A stretch of DNA of 39,256 bases from Saprospirales bacterium (GTDB taxonomy: Bacteria; Bacteroidota; Bacteroidia; Chitinophagales; UBA8649). The translations under genes and the position numbers were made by a program. The notes below the pieces were generated by a model. That model was not told where the DNA came from and ran no database searches. It saw only the letters and a program-made list of their open reading frames with translations. This document shows positions 27,289-37,800 of the stretch, one piece after another (the first letter of the stretch is position 1; every line of letters begins with the position of its first letter). Location of the stretch: contig PAPS01000043.1 in assembly GCA_002708985.1 (NCBI GenBank), positions 1 to 39,256 of the forward strand, in the 5' to 3' direction.

Positions 27289-27838
27289 ATCTTACATTGA
27301 GGTCGATCCCCAACGTTCCGTTTTACTTCTTGATCGTGATGGAGTAATCAATCAACGGATCGTCAATGATTACGTGAAGTCCTGGCAATCCTTTGTTTTC
27401 ATTCCAGGAGCATTGAATGCTTTATCCGTGCTGTCCAAAATATATTATGGAATTGCCATAGTCACCAACCAACAGTGCGTATCCAAAGGATTGTTGTCTA
27501 AAGAGGATTTACAACATATTCATCATGCAATGGTGCAGGAAATTCAATCAGCAGGTGGCCATATTCATGCTATTTATACCGCGACTGAGTTAGCTAGCGA
27601 TCATCCCGTGTACCGTAAACCCGGAATGGGGTGGAAGGCAGCCATTATAAAAGACTTTCCAGGAGTAGATTTTTCGTTGTCCACAATGGTTGGGGATTCT
27701 GACTCAGATATTGCCTTTGGTAATGCGCTCGGATGCACTACTGTAGGTATTGGTAAAAATTTGACGCAAAATATGGCAGATTTCCACGTAAATAGTTTGG
27801 AAAGTTTATTGTCTAAATATGCAATTGACGTACATTAG
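27272..27838 (+). CDS. gmhB: HAD-family heptose bisphosphate phosphatase-like protein
   Basis: Predicted to remove the phosphate at C7 of heptose 1,7-bisphosphate. The 188-residue protein has the HAD motifs DRDGVIN (Asp21 nucleophile, Asp23), VTNQQ (motif II), RKPGMGW (motif III Lys) and MVGDSDSDIAFG (motif IV). GmhB enzymes normally hold zinc with a Cys-rich loop before RKP. Here that loop reads YTATELASDHPVYRKP and contains no Cys, so zinc is probably absent. The pairing with gmhA (17-base overlap) supports the heptose role, but a related sugar-phosphate phosphatase remains possible. Confidence 0.75.
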   Translation: MSKTSKSYIEVDPQRSVLLLDRDGVINQRIVNDYVKSWQSFVFIPGALNALSVLSKIYYGIAIVTNQQCVSKGLLSKEDLQHIHHAMVQEIQSAGGHIHAIYTATELASDHPVYRKPGMGWKAAIIKDFPGVDFSLSTMVGDSDSDIAFGNALGCTTVGIGKNLTQNMADFHVNSLESLLSKYAIDVH

Positions 27839-27859
27839 TGATAGGCGAACCAGCTTATT

Positions 27860-28585
27860 ATGGCAAAGTTATCATCCTTAAGTCGTAAATATATTATGGC
27901 GTTTTCAGGGTTGTTCCTAATTGTGTTTCTTACTCAACACATGCTGATTAATATGCTAAGTGTAATTGATTCTTTGAGGCTTAACTTTTTTGGGGTCGAA
28001 GAATCCAATCTTTTTAATGAGGTCGCCTATTTTATGGGAAATAATCCTCTTGTTCAGTTCGGATTACAACCCGTGCTCATTGCCGGGTTTATGATCCATA
28101 TGGTAATGGCTTTTGTTCTGCAAGCAAAGAATTATGCTGCCCGTCCCGACAGATATCAATATGCTAATAAGGCGCGTGCATACAGTTGGGCTTCAATGAA
28201 TATGCTGATAACAGGAGGGGTTGTAATTGGATTTTTGGGCCTGCATTTTTATGACTTTTGGATTCCAGAACTGAAGGCTAAATATGTCACTGGAAAAGCG
28301 CATATCGGTGACGGACCAGCCACAGAAGAGATTCTGGCTGATGTCAATAGATTTTATCCAGAATTGGTACATCGAATGAAATATCCTTGGCGGGTTGCCA
28401 TTTATTGCGGGTCTTTTGTTCTTCTAGGGCTTCACCTCAACCACGGTTTTCAGTCATCGTTTCAAACGACAGGGGTCAGTCAAGGAAAATATATCCCGTT
28501 GATTAAAAAAGCAGGAATAACATTTTCAATTGTTGTTCCATTTCTTTTTACAGTAGTTGCTTTGGTACATTTTTTTATCTCTTAA
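27860..28585 (+). CDS. sdhC: Succinate dehydrogenase cytochrome b subunit
   Basis: The membrane anchor of succinate dehydrogenase, Bacteroidota single-cytochrome type of 241 residues with five hydrophobic segments. Haem-ligand candidates are His in FLTQHMLINM, GFMIHMVMAF, LGLHFYDF and LLGLHLNHGFQSSF. The family (cytochrome b558-like) carries two haems and quinone sites in one polypeptide, in place of separate SdhC and SdhD. It is 21 bases downstream of the HAD gene and leads sdhA by 27 bases, so the three subunit genes form one operon. The complex can feed quinones from succinate or work as fumarate reductase. Confidence 0.93.
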   Translation: MAKLSSLSRKYIMAFSGLFLIVFLTQHMLINMLSVIDSLRLNFFGVEESNLFNEVAYFMGNNPLVQFGLQPVLIAGFMIHMVMAFVLQAKNYAARPDRYQYANKARAYSWASMNMLITGGVVIGFLGLHFYDFWIPELKAKYVTGKAHIGDGPATEEILADVNRFYPELVHRMKYPWRVAIYCGSFVLLGLHLNHGFQSSFQTTGVSQGKYIPLIKKAGITFSIVVPFLFTVVALVHFFIS

Positions 28586-28612
28586 TATTTATAATATAAA
28601 TCTATTATAGAA

Positions 28613-30616
28613 ATGGCTGATTTGATATCCAATGTTCCTGATGGTCCGCTAGCCGATAAGTGGACTAAACACAAAAACACCATAAGGCTTGTCAACCCTG
28701 CCAATAAGCGGAATATTGATATCATTGTAATAGGTTCGGGTCTTGCAGGTGCCTCAGCTGCTGCATCATTAGCTGAGTTAGGCTATAATATAAAGTGCTT
28801 CTTTTTTCAAGATAGTCCAAGACGCGCGCATTCCATCGCAGCCCAAGGAGGAATCAATGCGGCAAAGAATTATCAGAATGATGGGGACAGTATCTATCGC
28901 CTATTTTACGATACAATTAAAGGCGGTGACTATAGATCACGTGAAGCTAACGTATATCGCTTGGCAGAGGTGTCCGCCAATATTATTGATCAGTGTGTGG
29001 CTCAAGGTGTACCTTTTGCACGTGAGTATGGGGGTACGCTTGCTAACCGATCCTTTGGCGGAGTGCAGGTATCTAGAACATTTTATGCACGGGGCCAGAC
29101 AGGACAGCAATTATTGCTAGGTGCGTATTCTGCATTAAGTCGTCAAGTTGCTGTAGGTAAGGTTAAAATGTACAATCGCCACGAGTTATTAGATATCGTA
29201 AAGATTGATGGTAAAGCACGAGGAGTAGTAGTGCGAAATAATGCAACAGGCGAAATTGCTAGTCATGGGGCGCACGCAGTGTTGCTTTGTAATGGGGGGT
29301 ATGGTAATGTTTTCTTCCTATCTACTAATGCGATGGGATCGAATGCAACTGCCTCATGGAGGGCCCACAAACGAGGTGCCTTTTTTGCTAATCCTTCGTT
29401 CACACAAATTCACCCAACGTGTATTCCTGTATCTGGGGACTATCAATCAAAACTTACCTTGATGTCGGAGTCTCTCCGAAATGACGGGCGTATTTGGGTT
29501 CCATTACATAAAGAAGATTCCATTGCAATTCGTGAAGGTAGGCTTAAGCCAACAGAACTTTCAGAGGAAAGGAGAGATTACTACCTCGAGCGACGTTACC
29601 CAGCGTTCGGTAACCTTGTACCCCGTGATGTTGCCTCTCGAGCGGCCAAAGAACGTTGCGACGCTGGTTTCGGGGTAAACAAAACCGGTCAAGCAGTATT
29701 TCTTGATTTTGCTTCGGCAATTGAGCGTTATGGAGAGGAACAGGCTAACATAAAGGGTATAAGTATTAAAGACAGAGAAGCTGTTATGCAAATGGGACGT
29801 GAAGTGGTAAGTGCTAAGTATGGTAATCTATTCCAGATGTATGAACAGATAACGGCAGATAATCCTTACGAAACTCCAATGAAAATTTTCCCCGCCGTGC
29901 ATTACACGATGGGAGGGCTTTGGGTAGATTATAATCTTATGACTACTGTTCCTGGTCTTTTTGCACTTGGAGAAGCAAACTTTTCAGATCACGGAGCGAA
30001 TCGCCTAGGAGCTTCAGCCTTAATGCAAGGACTTGCTGATGGGTATTTTGTTATTCCTTACACAATAGGGGAATATTTAGCAGATGATATTCGAACTGGG
30101 CCAATCTCTACTGATCATGATGCGTTTAAAGCGGCTGAAATCGAAGCAAGGGGTCATCTTTCGAGCCTGATAAATATCAAGGGTTCTGTTCCTGTGGATG
30201 ATTTTCATCGTAAGCTAGGGAAGTTTATATGGGAATACTGTGGTATGGCTAGAAATGAAAAAGGACTTAAGTATGCTATAAAGGAAGTTCGATCGCTCCG
30301 CGCTGAGTTTTATGAAGATGTACGGGTACCTGGAAAGCTAGATGAGCTAAATACAGAGTTGGAAAAAGCGTCCCGTGTATCAGATTTTCTTGAATTGGGA
30401 GAGTTAATGTGTAATGACGCACTTAATCGTAATGAATCCTGCGGAGGACACTTTAGGGATGAATATCAAACACCAGAAGGAGAAGCATTACGAAATGATA
30501 AAGATTACACCTTTGTTTCTGCTTGGGAGTACACAGGTCAACCAGAAAAGCCGAAGCACCATAAAGAGGAATTAGTTTTTGATAATGTAGAATTAAAGAC
30601 GCGTAGTTATAAGTAA
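28613..30616 (+). CDS. sdhA: Succinate dehydrogenase/fumarate reductase flavoprotein subunit
   Basis: The FAD-containing catalytic subunit, 667 residues. The nucleotide-binding motif is [19 protein letters not shown], and His73 in [12 protein letters not shown] is the likely covalent FAD attachment. Substrate-binding segments include [17 protein letters not shown], the RDVASRA helix and [12 protein letters not shown], with [20 protein letters not shown] near the middle. The C-terminal region ends [15 protein letters not shown]. It follows sdhC and precedes sdhB by 13 bases, in the C-A-B order common in Bacteroidota. Confidence 0.97.
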   Translation: MADLISNVPDGPLADKWTKHKNTIRLVNPANKRNIDIIVIGSGLAGASAAASLAELGYNIKCFFFQDSPRRAHSIAAQGGINAAKNYQNDGDSIYRLFYDTIKGGDYRSREANVYRLAEVSANIIDQCVAQGVPFAREYGGTLANRSFGGVQVSRTFYARGQTGQQLLLGAYSALSRQVAVGKVKMYNRHELLDIVKIDGKARGVVVRNNATGEIASHGAHAVLLCNGGYGNVFFLSTNAMGSNATASWRAHKRGAFFANPSFTQIHPTCIPVSGDYQSKLTLMSESLRNDGRIWVPLHKEDSIAIREGRLKPTELSEERRDYYLERRYPAFGNLVPRDVASRAAKERCDAGFGVNKTGQAVFLDFASAIERYGEEQANIKGISIKDREAVMQMGREVVSAKYGNLFQMYEQITADNPYETPMKIFPAVHYTMGGLWVDYNLMTTVPGLFALGEANFSDHGANRLGASALMQGLADGYFVIPYTIGEYLADDIRTGPISTDHDAFKAAEIEARGHLSSLINIKGSVPVDDFHRKLGKFIWEYCGMARNEKGLKYAIKEVRSLRAEFYEDVRVPGKLDELNTELEKASRVSDFLELGELMCNDALNRNESCGGHFRDEYQTPEGEALRNDKDYTFVSAWEYTGQPEKPKHHKEELVFDNVELKTRSYK

Positions 30617-30629
30617 ATTTATTGGGCTA

Positions 30630-31376
30630 ATGAAACTTACTTTACATATTTGGCGCCAAAGAGATTCAGAGACCAAGGGAGAGATGGTCCAATACATTGT
30701 AGATGATGTTTCCGAGCATATGTCGTTTTTGGAAATGATGGATGTTTTAAATGATAATTTGGTAAAGAAAGGAGAAGAGCCTATTGCCTTTGACCATGAC
30801 TGTCGTGAAGGTATATGTGGAATGTGTTCTATGGTGATTAATGGCCAGCCCCACGGACCCCAAAAGGGCGTTACTACTTGCCAATTACATATGCGCTCTT
30901 TTAATGATGGAGATTCAATCTACATCGAACCTTTTCGTGCCAAAGGCTTTCCCGTTGTTAGAGACTTAATAGTCGATCGTTCTGCGTTTGACCGAATTAT
31001 TCAAGCTGGAGGGTATGTCTCTGTTGGAACGGGATCTGCCCCCGACGGAAATGCTATACCCATCAAAAAAGAGGAGGCAGATGAAGCATTCAATGCCGCA
31101 ACGTGTATTGGTTGTGCAGCATGTGTAGCGAGTTGTAAGAATGCTTCTGCTATGTTATTTGTATCTGCTAAGATTGCCCAACTTGATAGATTACCTCAAG
31201 GAAAGGTAGAATCAAAAGAACGAGTGAGTAAGATGATTGCTCAAATGGATGAAGAAGGATTTGGAAATTGTACCAATACTGGTGCCTGCAGTGCTGAATG
31301 TCCTAAAGAAATTTCTTTAGAGAATATTGCAAGAATGAATCGACTTCACTTAAAGTCAACCATTTCGCCAACATAA
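30630..31376 (+). CDS. sdhB: Succinate dehydrogenase iron-sulfur subunit
   Basis: Carries electrons from FAD to the membrane haems. It has 248 residues. The N-terminal ferredoxin domain has CREGICGMC (first Cys at residue 58) and a downstream TTCQLH for the [2Fe-2S] cluster. The C-terminal domain has [14 protein letters not shown] (first Cys at residue 159) and [15 protein letters not shown] for the [4Fe-4S] and [3Fe-4S] clusters. It completes the sdhCAB operon. Confidence 0.97.
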   Translation: MKLTLHIWRQRDSETKGEMVQYIVDDVSEHMSFLEMMDVLNDNLVKKGEEPIAFDHDCREGICGMCSMVINGQPHGPQKGVTTCQLHMRSFNDGDSIYIEPFRAKGFPVVRDLIVDRSAFDRIIQAGGYVSVGTGSAPDGNAIPIKKEEADEAFNAATCIGCAACVASCKNASAMLFVSAKIAQLDRLPQGKVESKERVSKMIAQMDEEGFGNCTNTGACSAECPKEISLENIARMNRLHLKSTISPT

Positions 31377-31420
31377 TCTCTATAATCGTAAGATTTGATT
31401 TTTGGCAGTATTTTCAAGGT

Positions 31421-34186
31421 GTGAAGCACCTGAATCGTCCTTTCTATATTTTTATTGCATGTATGCTTTACGTATGTGCGCTTCACGCGACGCACTACAG
31501 AGCAGGGGAAATATATTATGAGACAATTGGTCCTCAGACCATTCGTCTGACCATTGTCACCTACAGTAAGGTGAGCGATCAATCAGCAGCAGCTGATCGC
31601 GATAGTCTGTTATTAAATTGGGGGGATGGCACACAAGAACTTGTATTGCGTTCGAACGGCCCCGATCTAGACTTTAATGGGATTCCTGATGGCGTGATTA
31701 TTGGTGATGATGTAAAGCTCAATCAATATACTGCGGTGCACACCTATCCAGGGGTAGCTACCTATGTTGTCTCCATGCTTGATCAAAACCGAATTGACGA
31801 TATAATTAATATTGCCGGTGGAGCAGGGGGGTCGGTCAATATTGCGTTCTACGTGGAGGACTCCATCTTTTACCGAGATCCCAATATTTTTGGTTCGAAT
31901 TCATCACCTGTTCTCTTTAATCCGCCTATTGACTATGCCAATGTTCAGGATACCTTCTTACACAACCCCAATGCTTATGATGCGGATGGGGATAGTTTAG
32001 TTTTTTCACTCATTTCCCCGCTACAGGCTCCTGGACTTAATGTGCCAGCCTACGTCAATCCTGATCAAATCATTCCTGGCGCTAATAATAACTTTACCAT
32101 AGACCCTCGTACCGGTGAGCTCCTTTGGGCAACTCCGCAGCAGGTAGGTATATACAATATTGCGATTCTTGTTGAAGAATATCGAAACTTTGACGGCGTT
32201 GCAGTAAAGATGGGTACGGTAATTCGCGATATGCAGATCATTGTAGTCAACGAGCCTAATGATCCTCCTCAGTTAGCGTCAATTGCTGATACGTGTATCA
32301 CAGCCGGCGATACACTGGTCCTTAATCTCAGCGCTACAGATCCAAATTCAAGTGACGTTGTTACAATAAGTGCTAATGGAGCGCCAATCATTGACTTCCC
32401 TGATCGGACCGCGTTTTCTGAAGTGCCTGGTAATCCGGCATTAGCCACCTTTGCTTGGGCTACGGTTTGCAGCGATATTAGCGCAGGAGAATATCAATTG
32501 ATTTTTAAAGCGGAAGATGACTATGTTTCTCTAAGCGGCACGCCCATTCCATTAGTCGATATCGAATCCTTTTTAGTGAAGGTTGTTCCCCCGCCGCCTA
32601 AAGGTCTTCTGGCCGCTACATTCGGCAATGATATTACCTTAACTTGGGATGCTCCCTATGCCTGTGAGACCTCAGATGCCTTCCAATACTTTACTGTATA
32701 TCGCAGGTATGGATGTGGTGTGGGAAGCTTTGGCTGTAATGCAGATTTAATCTCGCTGGGTTATGAAGTAGTGGGTACAAATATTACTGCGTCAAGTTTT
32801 ACCGATATTGATGTCCCTTCGGGCCATGAGTACAGCTATATTGTAGTAGCAGAATTCTTTAATCAACAGGCCTCACCCAATGCGCCTTCCTACAATGCGG
32901 TAAGCAGTGTTCCTTCCGACGAGGCGTGTGTGGTCTTACCCCTTGTAGATCCCATAATCACCAATGTAGATGTTGTATCAACTGATGCTTCAAGCGGGGA
33001 GGTTTTTGTGCGTTGGAGACGACCTCTAGCCGATAGTACAGCCCTTGATACCCTTGCAGAAGTTGGTCCTTATCGATTTGAAATCTTTGGAGAAGCAGCC
33101 TTTACTCCTGCGCCCGGTACAATTCGCAACACTTCATCAAGTGCCCTCTATGCTGGATTAATCGACACCTTCTTTACGGATAACGGACTTAATACGCAGT
33201 CTTCTCCACAATCCTACAGGGTGGATTTCTATACAAGGGATAGTAATAAGTTTAGTCAAAGTCTTCCAGCCTCGTCGATCTATTTATCAATAGGTGCCCA
33301 AAACGAGGCATTGAACTTGACTTGGCAGGAAGATGTGCCATGGAATAACACGTCCTACGTGATCTATCGAAGCCTTGATAATGGAGTAGTATTTGACTCT
33401 TTAACCACAGTTACCACGGCCTCCTATCTTGATACAGGCCTCATCAATGACTCGAACTATTGCTATTATGTGGAGAGTTATGGAGCTTATACATTAGCTG
33501 AGCTGGCCAATGATACCTTGATTAATAAATCACAGCGCATTTGTGGTATTCCAATTGATACTATTCCTCCTTGTCCGCCTGCCTTGTCGGTTAGTAATGA
33601 CTGCGACCTAGTGGGTAATGATTTAGGGGTTTTCCGTTTTGATAACCGCTTGGAGTGGACGCAAGATAATGGCTGTGGTGAAGATGTTGAGTCCTTTAAT
33701 ATCTATGTGTCGGAGGATGGCGGATCGACTTATGACCTTATTGGCAATACGTCCGACCTTTTCTACACGGATTTCTCATTGCTTTCATTTGCTCGCTGTT
33801 ATGTTGTGACTTCGGTAGATGGCTTTGGTAATGAGAGCCTAACAGGAGATACGGTTTGCGTAGAAAATTGTCCCATCTATGAGTTGCCTAACACCTTTAC
33901 ACCCAATGGTGATGGTCAGAACGATTTGTATACGCCCAGAATGCCATACCGCTTTATTGAATCCGTAGAGTTTCGTATCTATCACTCCTGGGGAAACCTA
34001 GTCTTTGAGACAACAGATCCAGATATCAATTGGGATGGAAGTGTGCTCAGCGGGGCGGAGGCTTCAGAAGGAGTCTATCTCTATGAAGGAAAAGCTTATG
34101 TTCGCACGACAAGTGGCCTTCAAGCGATTGATTTACCTCTCGGTGCTGGAAACGGAGGATTTATTCACTTAATACGCAGTCAATAA
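31421..34186 (+). CDS. Secreted multidomain protein with T9SS type-B C-terminal domain
   Basis: A 921-residue protein starting at GTG 31421, which gives a signal peptide (MKHLNRPFYIFIACMLYVCALHA). An internal ATG at 31463 would shorten it. The mature N-terminus HYRAGEIYYETIGPQTIRLTI with DSLLLNWGDGTQE is a pattern seen in gliding-motility-associated proteins. Fibronectin III/Ig-like modules occupy the middle, for example GLLAATFGNDITLTWDAP, EALNLTWQEDVPWNNTSYVIYRS and NRLEWTQDNGCGEDVESFNIY. The C-terminal type-B domain has LPNTFTPNGDGQNDLYTP and FRIYHSWGNLVF, then NWDGS. Export by the type IX system and a surface or extracellular role are inferred. The stop codon overlaps the ribE start by one base. 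Confidence 0.88.
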   Translation: MKHLNRPFYIFIACMLYVCALHATHYRAGEIYYETIGPQTIRLTIVTYSKVSDQSAAADRDSLLLNWGDGTQELVLRSNGPDLDFNGIPDGVIIGDDVKLNQYTAVHTYPGVATYVVSMLDQNRIDDIINIAGGAGGSVNIAFYVEDSIFYRDPNIFGSNSSPVLFNPPIDYANVQDTFLHNPNAYDADGDSLVFSLISPLQAPGLNVPAYVNPDQIIPGANNNFTIDPRTGELLWATPQQVGIYNIAILVEEYRNFDGVAVKMGTVIRDMQIIVVNEPNDPPQLASIADTCITAGDTLVLNLSATDPNSSDVVTISANGAPIIDFPDRTAFSEVPGNPALATFAWATVCSDISAGEYQLIFKAEDDYVSLSGTPIPLVDIESFLVKVVPPPPKGLLAATFGNDITLTWDAPYACETSDAFQYFTVYRRYGCGVGSFGCNADLISLGYEVVGTNITASSFTDIDVPSGHEYSYIVVAEFFNQQASPNAPSYNAVSSVPSDEACVVLPLVDPIITNVDVVSTDASSGEVFVRWRRPLADSTALDTLAEVGPYRFEIFGEAAFTPAPGTIRNTSSSALYAGLIDTFFTDNGLNTQSSPQSYRVDFYTRDSNKFSQSLPASSIYLSIGAQNEALNLTWQEDVPWNNTSYVIYRSLDNGVVFDSLTTVTTASYLDTGLINDSNYCYYVESYGAYTLAELANDTLINKSQRICGIPIDTIPPCPPALSVSNDCDLVGNDLGVFRFDNRLEWTQDNGCGEDVESFNIYVSEDGGSTYDLIGNTSDLFYTDFSLLSFARCYVVTSVDGFGNESLTGDTVCVENCPIYELPNTFTPNGDGQNDLYTPRMPYRFIESVEFRIYHSWGNLVFETTDPDINWDGSVLSGAEASEGVYLYEGKAYVRTTSGLQAIDLPLGAGNGGFIHLIRSQ

Positions 34187-34779
34187 TGTTTACGGGGATT
34201 ATCGAAGCTCAAGCTACAGTTGAAGACCACGTGCTTCAAGGAGAAAATCTAACTCTTTGGCTCTCCTCTTCCTTGACTGGTAGCTTTAAGGTAGATCAGA
34301 GTTTGAGTCATAATGGTGCATGTCTTACGGTAGAAGCTATCAAAGGCGATCATTATAAGGTTTCCGCCGTCCTTGAAACACGTCAAAAAACAAATATTGA
34401 CAGCTGGAAGATAGGATCCAAGGTCAATTTAGAGCGTGCGATGCGCGTGGGTGATAGGCTTGATGGACATTGGGTGCAAGGTCATGTAGATCAGGTAGGC
34501 GAATTAGTTGAAATTCATGATGAAAAGGGTTCTTGGAGACTTTGCTTCGCCTATGAGCCCTCTCAAGAGGCTATGATTGTCGAGAAGGGATCGATTTGTG
34601 TAAACGGTATTTCACTGACAGCCTTTAACACAGATGGGAAAACCTTTGATGTAGCTATCATTCCCTACACTTGGGAACACACCAATCTTTCCGATTTGGC
34701 CATTGGTGCCAAGGTAAATCTGGAATTTGATATTCTTGGGAAGTATATACTGAAAGGCCAGGCATTTTCTGCTGCATAA
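34186..34779 (+). CDS. ribE: Riboflavin synthase alpha chain
   Basis: Makes riboflavin from two molecules of 6,7-dimethyl-8-ribityllumazine. The 197-residue protein consists of two lumazine-binding domains. The first begins MFTGIIEAQATVE and contains HNGACLTV; the second begins LDGHWVQGHVDQVGELVEI and contains SICVNGISLTAF, the counterpart of the first domain's active-site strand. It overlaps the upstream T9SS gene by one base although the functions are unrelated, so it is probably translationally coupled or simply packed. No FMN riboswitch is visible near it. Confidence 0.95.
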   Translation: MFTGIIEAQATVEDHVLQGENLTLWLSSSLTGSFKVDQSLSHNGACLTVEAIKGDHYKVSAVLETRQKTNIDSWKIGSKVNLERAMRVGDRLDGHWVQGHVDQVGELVEIHDEKGSWRLCFAYEPSQEAMIVEKGSICVNGISLTAFNTDGKTFDVAIIPYTWEHTNLSDLAIGAKVNLEFDILGKYILKGQAFSAA

Positions 34780-34823
34780 TTTGGACTGTAAGGGTCCTAA
34801 TTTTTGTTTCGTATTTTGGGTGG

Positions 34824-37800
34824 GTGAGAAAGCTTGCATCTATAATATTTCTGATGTTGTTTCATAGGATGGCTTTCTCCCAAACCTGGACGCAAATAGG
34901 CCAAGATATTGATGGAATAGGTCCTGGTGATGAATGTGGATGGTCAGTAAGCTTTTCCTCCAGTGGAAATCGTTTAGCACTAAGCTCACCAGCTGACAGT
35001 TCCGATCGTGGTAATGTTAGGGTATATGAGTGGGATGGTGTATCCTGGATTCAGATCGGTCAGACTTTATTTGGTTCAGGCGCATTTGATTTTTTTGGTG
35101 GATCAGTTAGTTTTTCTTCTGACGGTAATCGTTTGGCAATTGGAGCAGGTGGATATGATGCTAATGGGAATAATGCAGGCCTTACAAGAGTTGTTGAATG
35201 GAACGGGAATTCATGGATTCAATTAGGCAACGCGATAGGTGGAGAGGCCGCCGGTGATGAATCGGGTAGCGCGGTAAGTATATCTTCAGATGGCAGTCGA
35301 ATAGCTATTGGAGCTCTTTATAATGATAATGCGAATGGATCTAATGCTGGTCATGTAAGAGTATACGAATGGGATGGTAATTCATGGGGACAAGTAGGTC
35401 AAGATATTGATGGACTAGGGGATGATGATCTTTCAGGCAGAGCGGTAAGTATGTCCTCTGACGGTAATCGTGTAGCAGTTGGATCACCACTTGCTTCTAA
35501 CTATCGCGGCAATGTATGTATATATGATTGGAATGGCACATCATGGATTCCATTAGGCAACCCGATAATTGGAGAGGCTCCTGGTGATGAATCAGGTTAT
35601 TCAGTGAGTATATCGGCAAATGGAAATAGAGTGGTTATTGGAGCACCCCGCAATGATGCTGTAGGAAGTCCTGCTCCGGGAGGTGCCAAGGGACATGTTA
35701 GGGTATATAATTGGAATGGTACGGGCTGGGTACAGTTAGGTCAAGATATTGATGGCGAATCGGTCGGCGATTTTTTAGGAGTGTCAGTGAGTATATCGGC
35801 AAATGGAAATAGAGTGGCTACAGGAGCACCTCAACATGATGCTAATATTCTAGACGAAGGGCATGTAAGAGTATACGATTGGAATGGAATATCCTGGGTG
35901 CAGGTAGGTCAAGACCTTGATGGTGAAGCTCGAAGGGATAATTCTGGCCATTCAGTAAGTTTTTCCTCCGATGGAAGGTGCGTAGCAATTGGAGCTATAA
36001 GGAATGATGCTGCTAGTTTTAGTAATGCAGATTTTGGCCACGTTAGGGTTTATAGAATAGATGCGGACTCAACTATTTTTATAAACTCATGCGATAGTTT
36101 TTTTTGGAGTCAAAATAACACAACGTATTATTCATCAGGAGTGCATTCGGATACCACCTATACAGCTGGTTTCATTGACTCTATTTTCAATCTTTATCTA
36201 TCATTAAGTGCTACACAGCAGAGCTTAGAGATTGTTGATGCATGTGATCGTGATAGTTTTATTTGGGCTAGAAATAATCAAGTGTATTATACGAGCGGTA
36301 TTTATAATGATACTTTAAATAGCTACTCTTTTTTATATGACCAGACTATTCGAATAGCGGGAAACTCTTTAGATTCTTTTAATTCGTTTTCTTTTTTAAA
36401 TAGTCCGTCACCATTATCAGATGCTACTATAGATATTAGGGCATTTGGAGATATAGATGCTAATATGGGTGCAATAGAGCAATGGACTATTATAGGTGAA
36501 AATAACTTTACGATTGCCAATATAGGGGCAACCGGAAATTTCGCAACTCAATGTAACGATACGCTCGCTTTAACTGCATCTATCTCTCAGGCGCAAATAA
36601 GTTCTTGGGCCGCAAATGGCGCAGTTGAACTATTTGCTATCGATTCGACAGGTGATATTGACCTAGATATATGTAACCCCGATCAATTTGTAGAAATTCG
36701 ACTACGTTATAGTGGAGAAATTAACTGCAGGGATATCGCAGTCTTGGATTTATCACTTGCCCAAGAGCCAACAATTATAGAAGAGGTTTCATGTGATAGT
36801 TTTTACTGGGTGCAAACCAATCAGTATTATACTCTGTCTGGTTTATATTCAGATACGGTACAAAGGTTAGTTGCTAGAGCATACGATTCAGTCACTACTA
36901 TTGCTGGACTTAGCCTAGACTCTTCAAATAATTTTTCATTTTCAAGTCCTGGCACTCCTGTTTCGGGAGGCACCTTATACATCAGTGCTGTGGGTGATTT
37001 AGATGGAGATGGTATAACAAGTGGGCAGCCATTTGAGCAATGGACAATTTTTGATGAGAGCTCATCAGTGCGAGGCACATTAGGCGCTACAGGCATTATT
37101 GGTGGTCAGTGCAGTGATACCTTGTTTATCGCCATTCCTCTGACACAGGCGGAAATAAATGCTTGGTCTCTTGATGGTTCAATTGACTTTGATGTAACTG
37201 ATCTAACAGGTAATGTTAGCGTTGATTTGGGTTTTTGCATTCCTAATCAGTTTGTTGAAGCTCGCCTTGAATATCAGTATTTAGATATTCGGTGCGACAG
37301 CATTGTAACCTTAGATCTAACAATAAATAATAGTGTCACGACCACTTTGTTCGAGCAGGCGTGTGATAGTTTCACATGGAATGGCCAGGTGTATTCTTCG
37401 ACAGGCATCTACCGTGATACATTTACAACGTTGGCCAATTGCGATAGTATAGTAATACTCGATCTTACGGTAAACAATAGCTCATCCTCTATCGACAGTG
37501 TTGAATCTTGTGATAGTTTCTACTGGTCACAAGCAAATCAGACATATTATGCAACAGGAGTATATAGCTATACAACTGTCTCGTCCAATGGCTGCGATAG
37601 CACAATCATTCTTGATTTAACAATACTTAATCAAATAGGCGGAAGATGGGTTCAGCTTGGCCAAGATATCGATGGTCAATCTGCAGGTGATTTTTTCGGT
37701 TTATCTGTTATTTTCTCCTCAGATGGTACTCGTATAGCCGTTGCTGCTGATTTTAACGATGCGAATGGAAATAATGCTGGCCATGTAAGAGTATATGACT

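Noticed and set aside
34783-34800. GGAC/GTCC hairpin followed by T-rich sequence after ribE
   Set aside because: The stem is only 4 bp, too weak for a terminator call.
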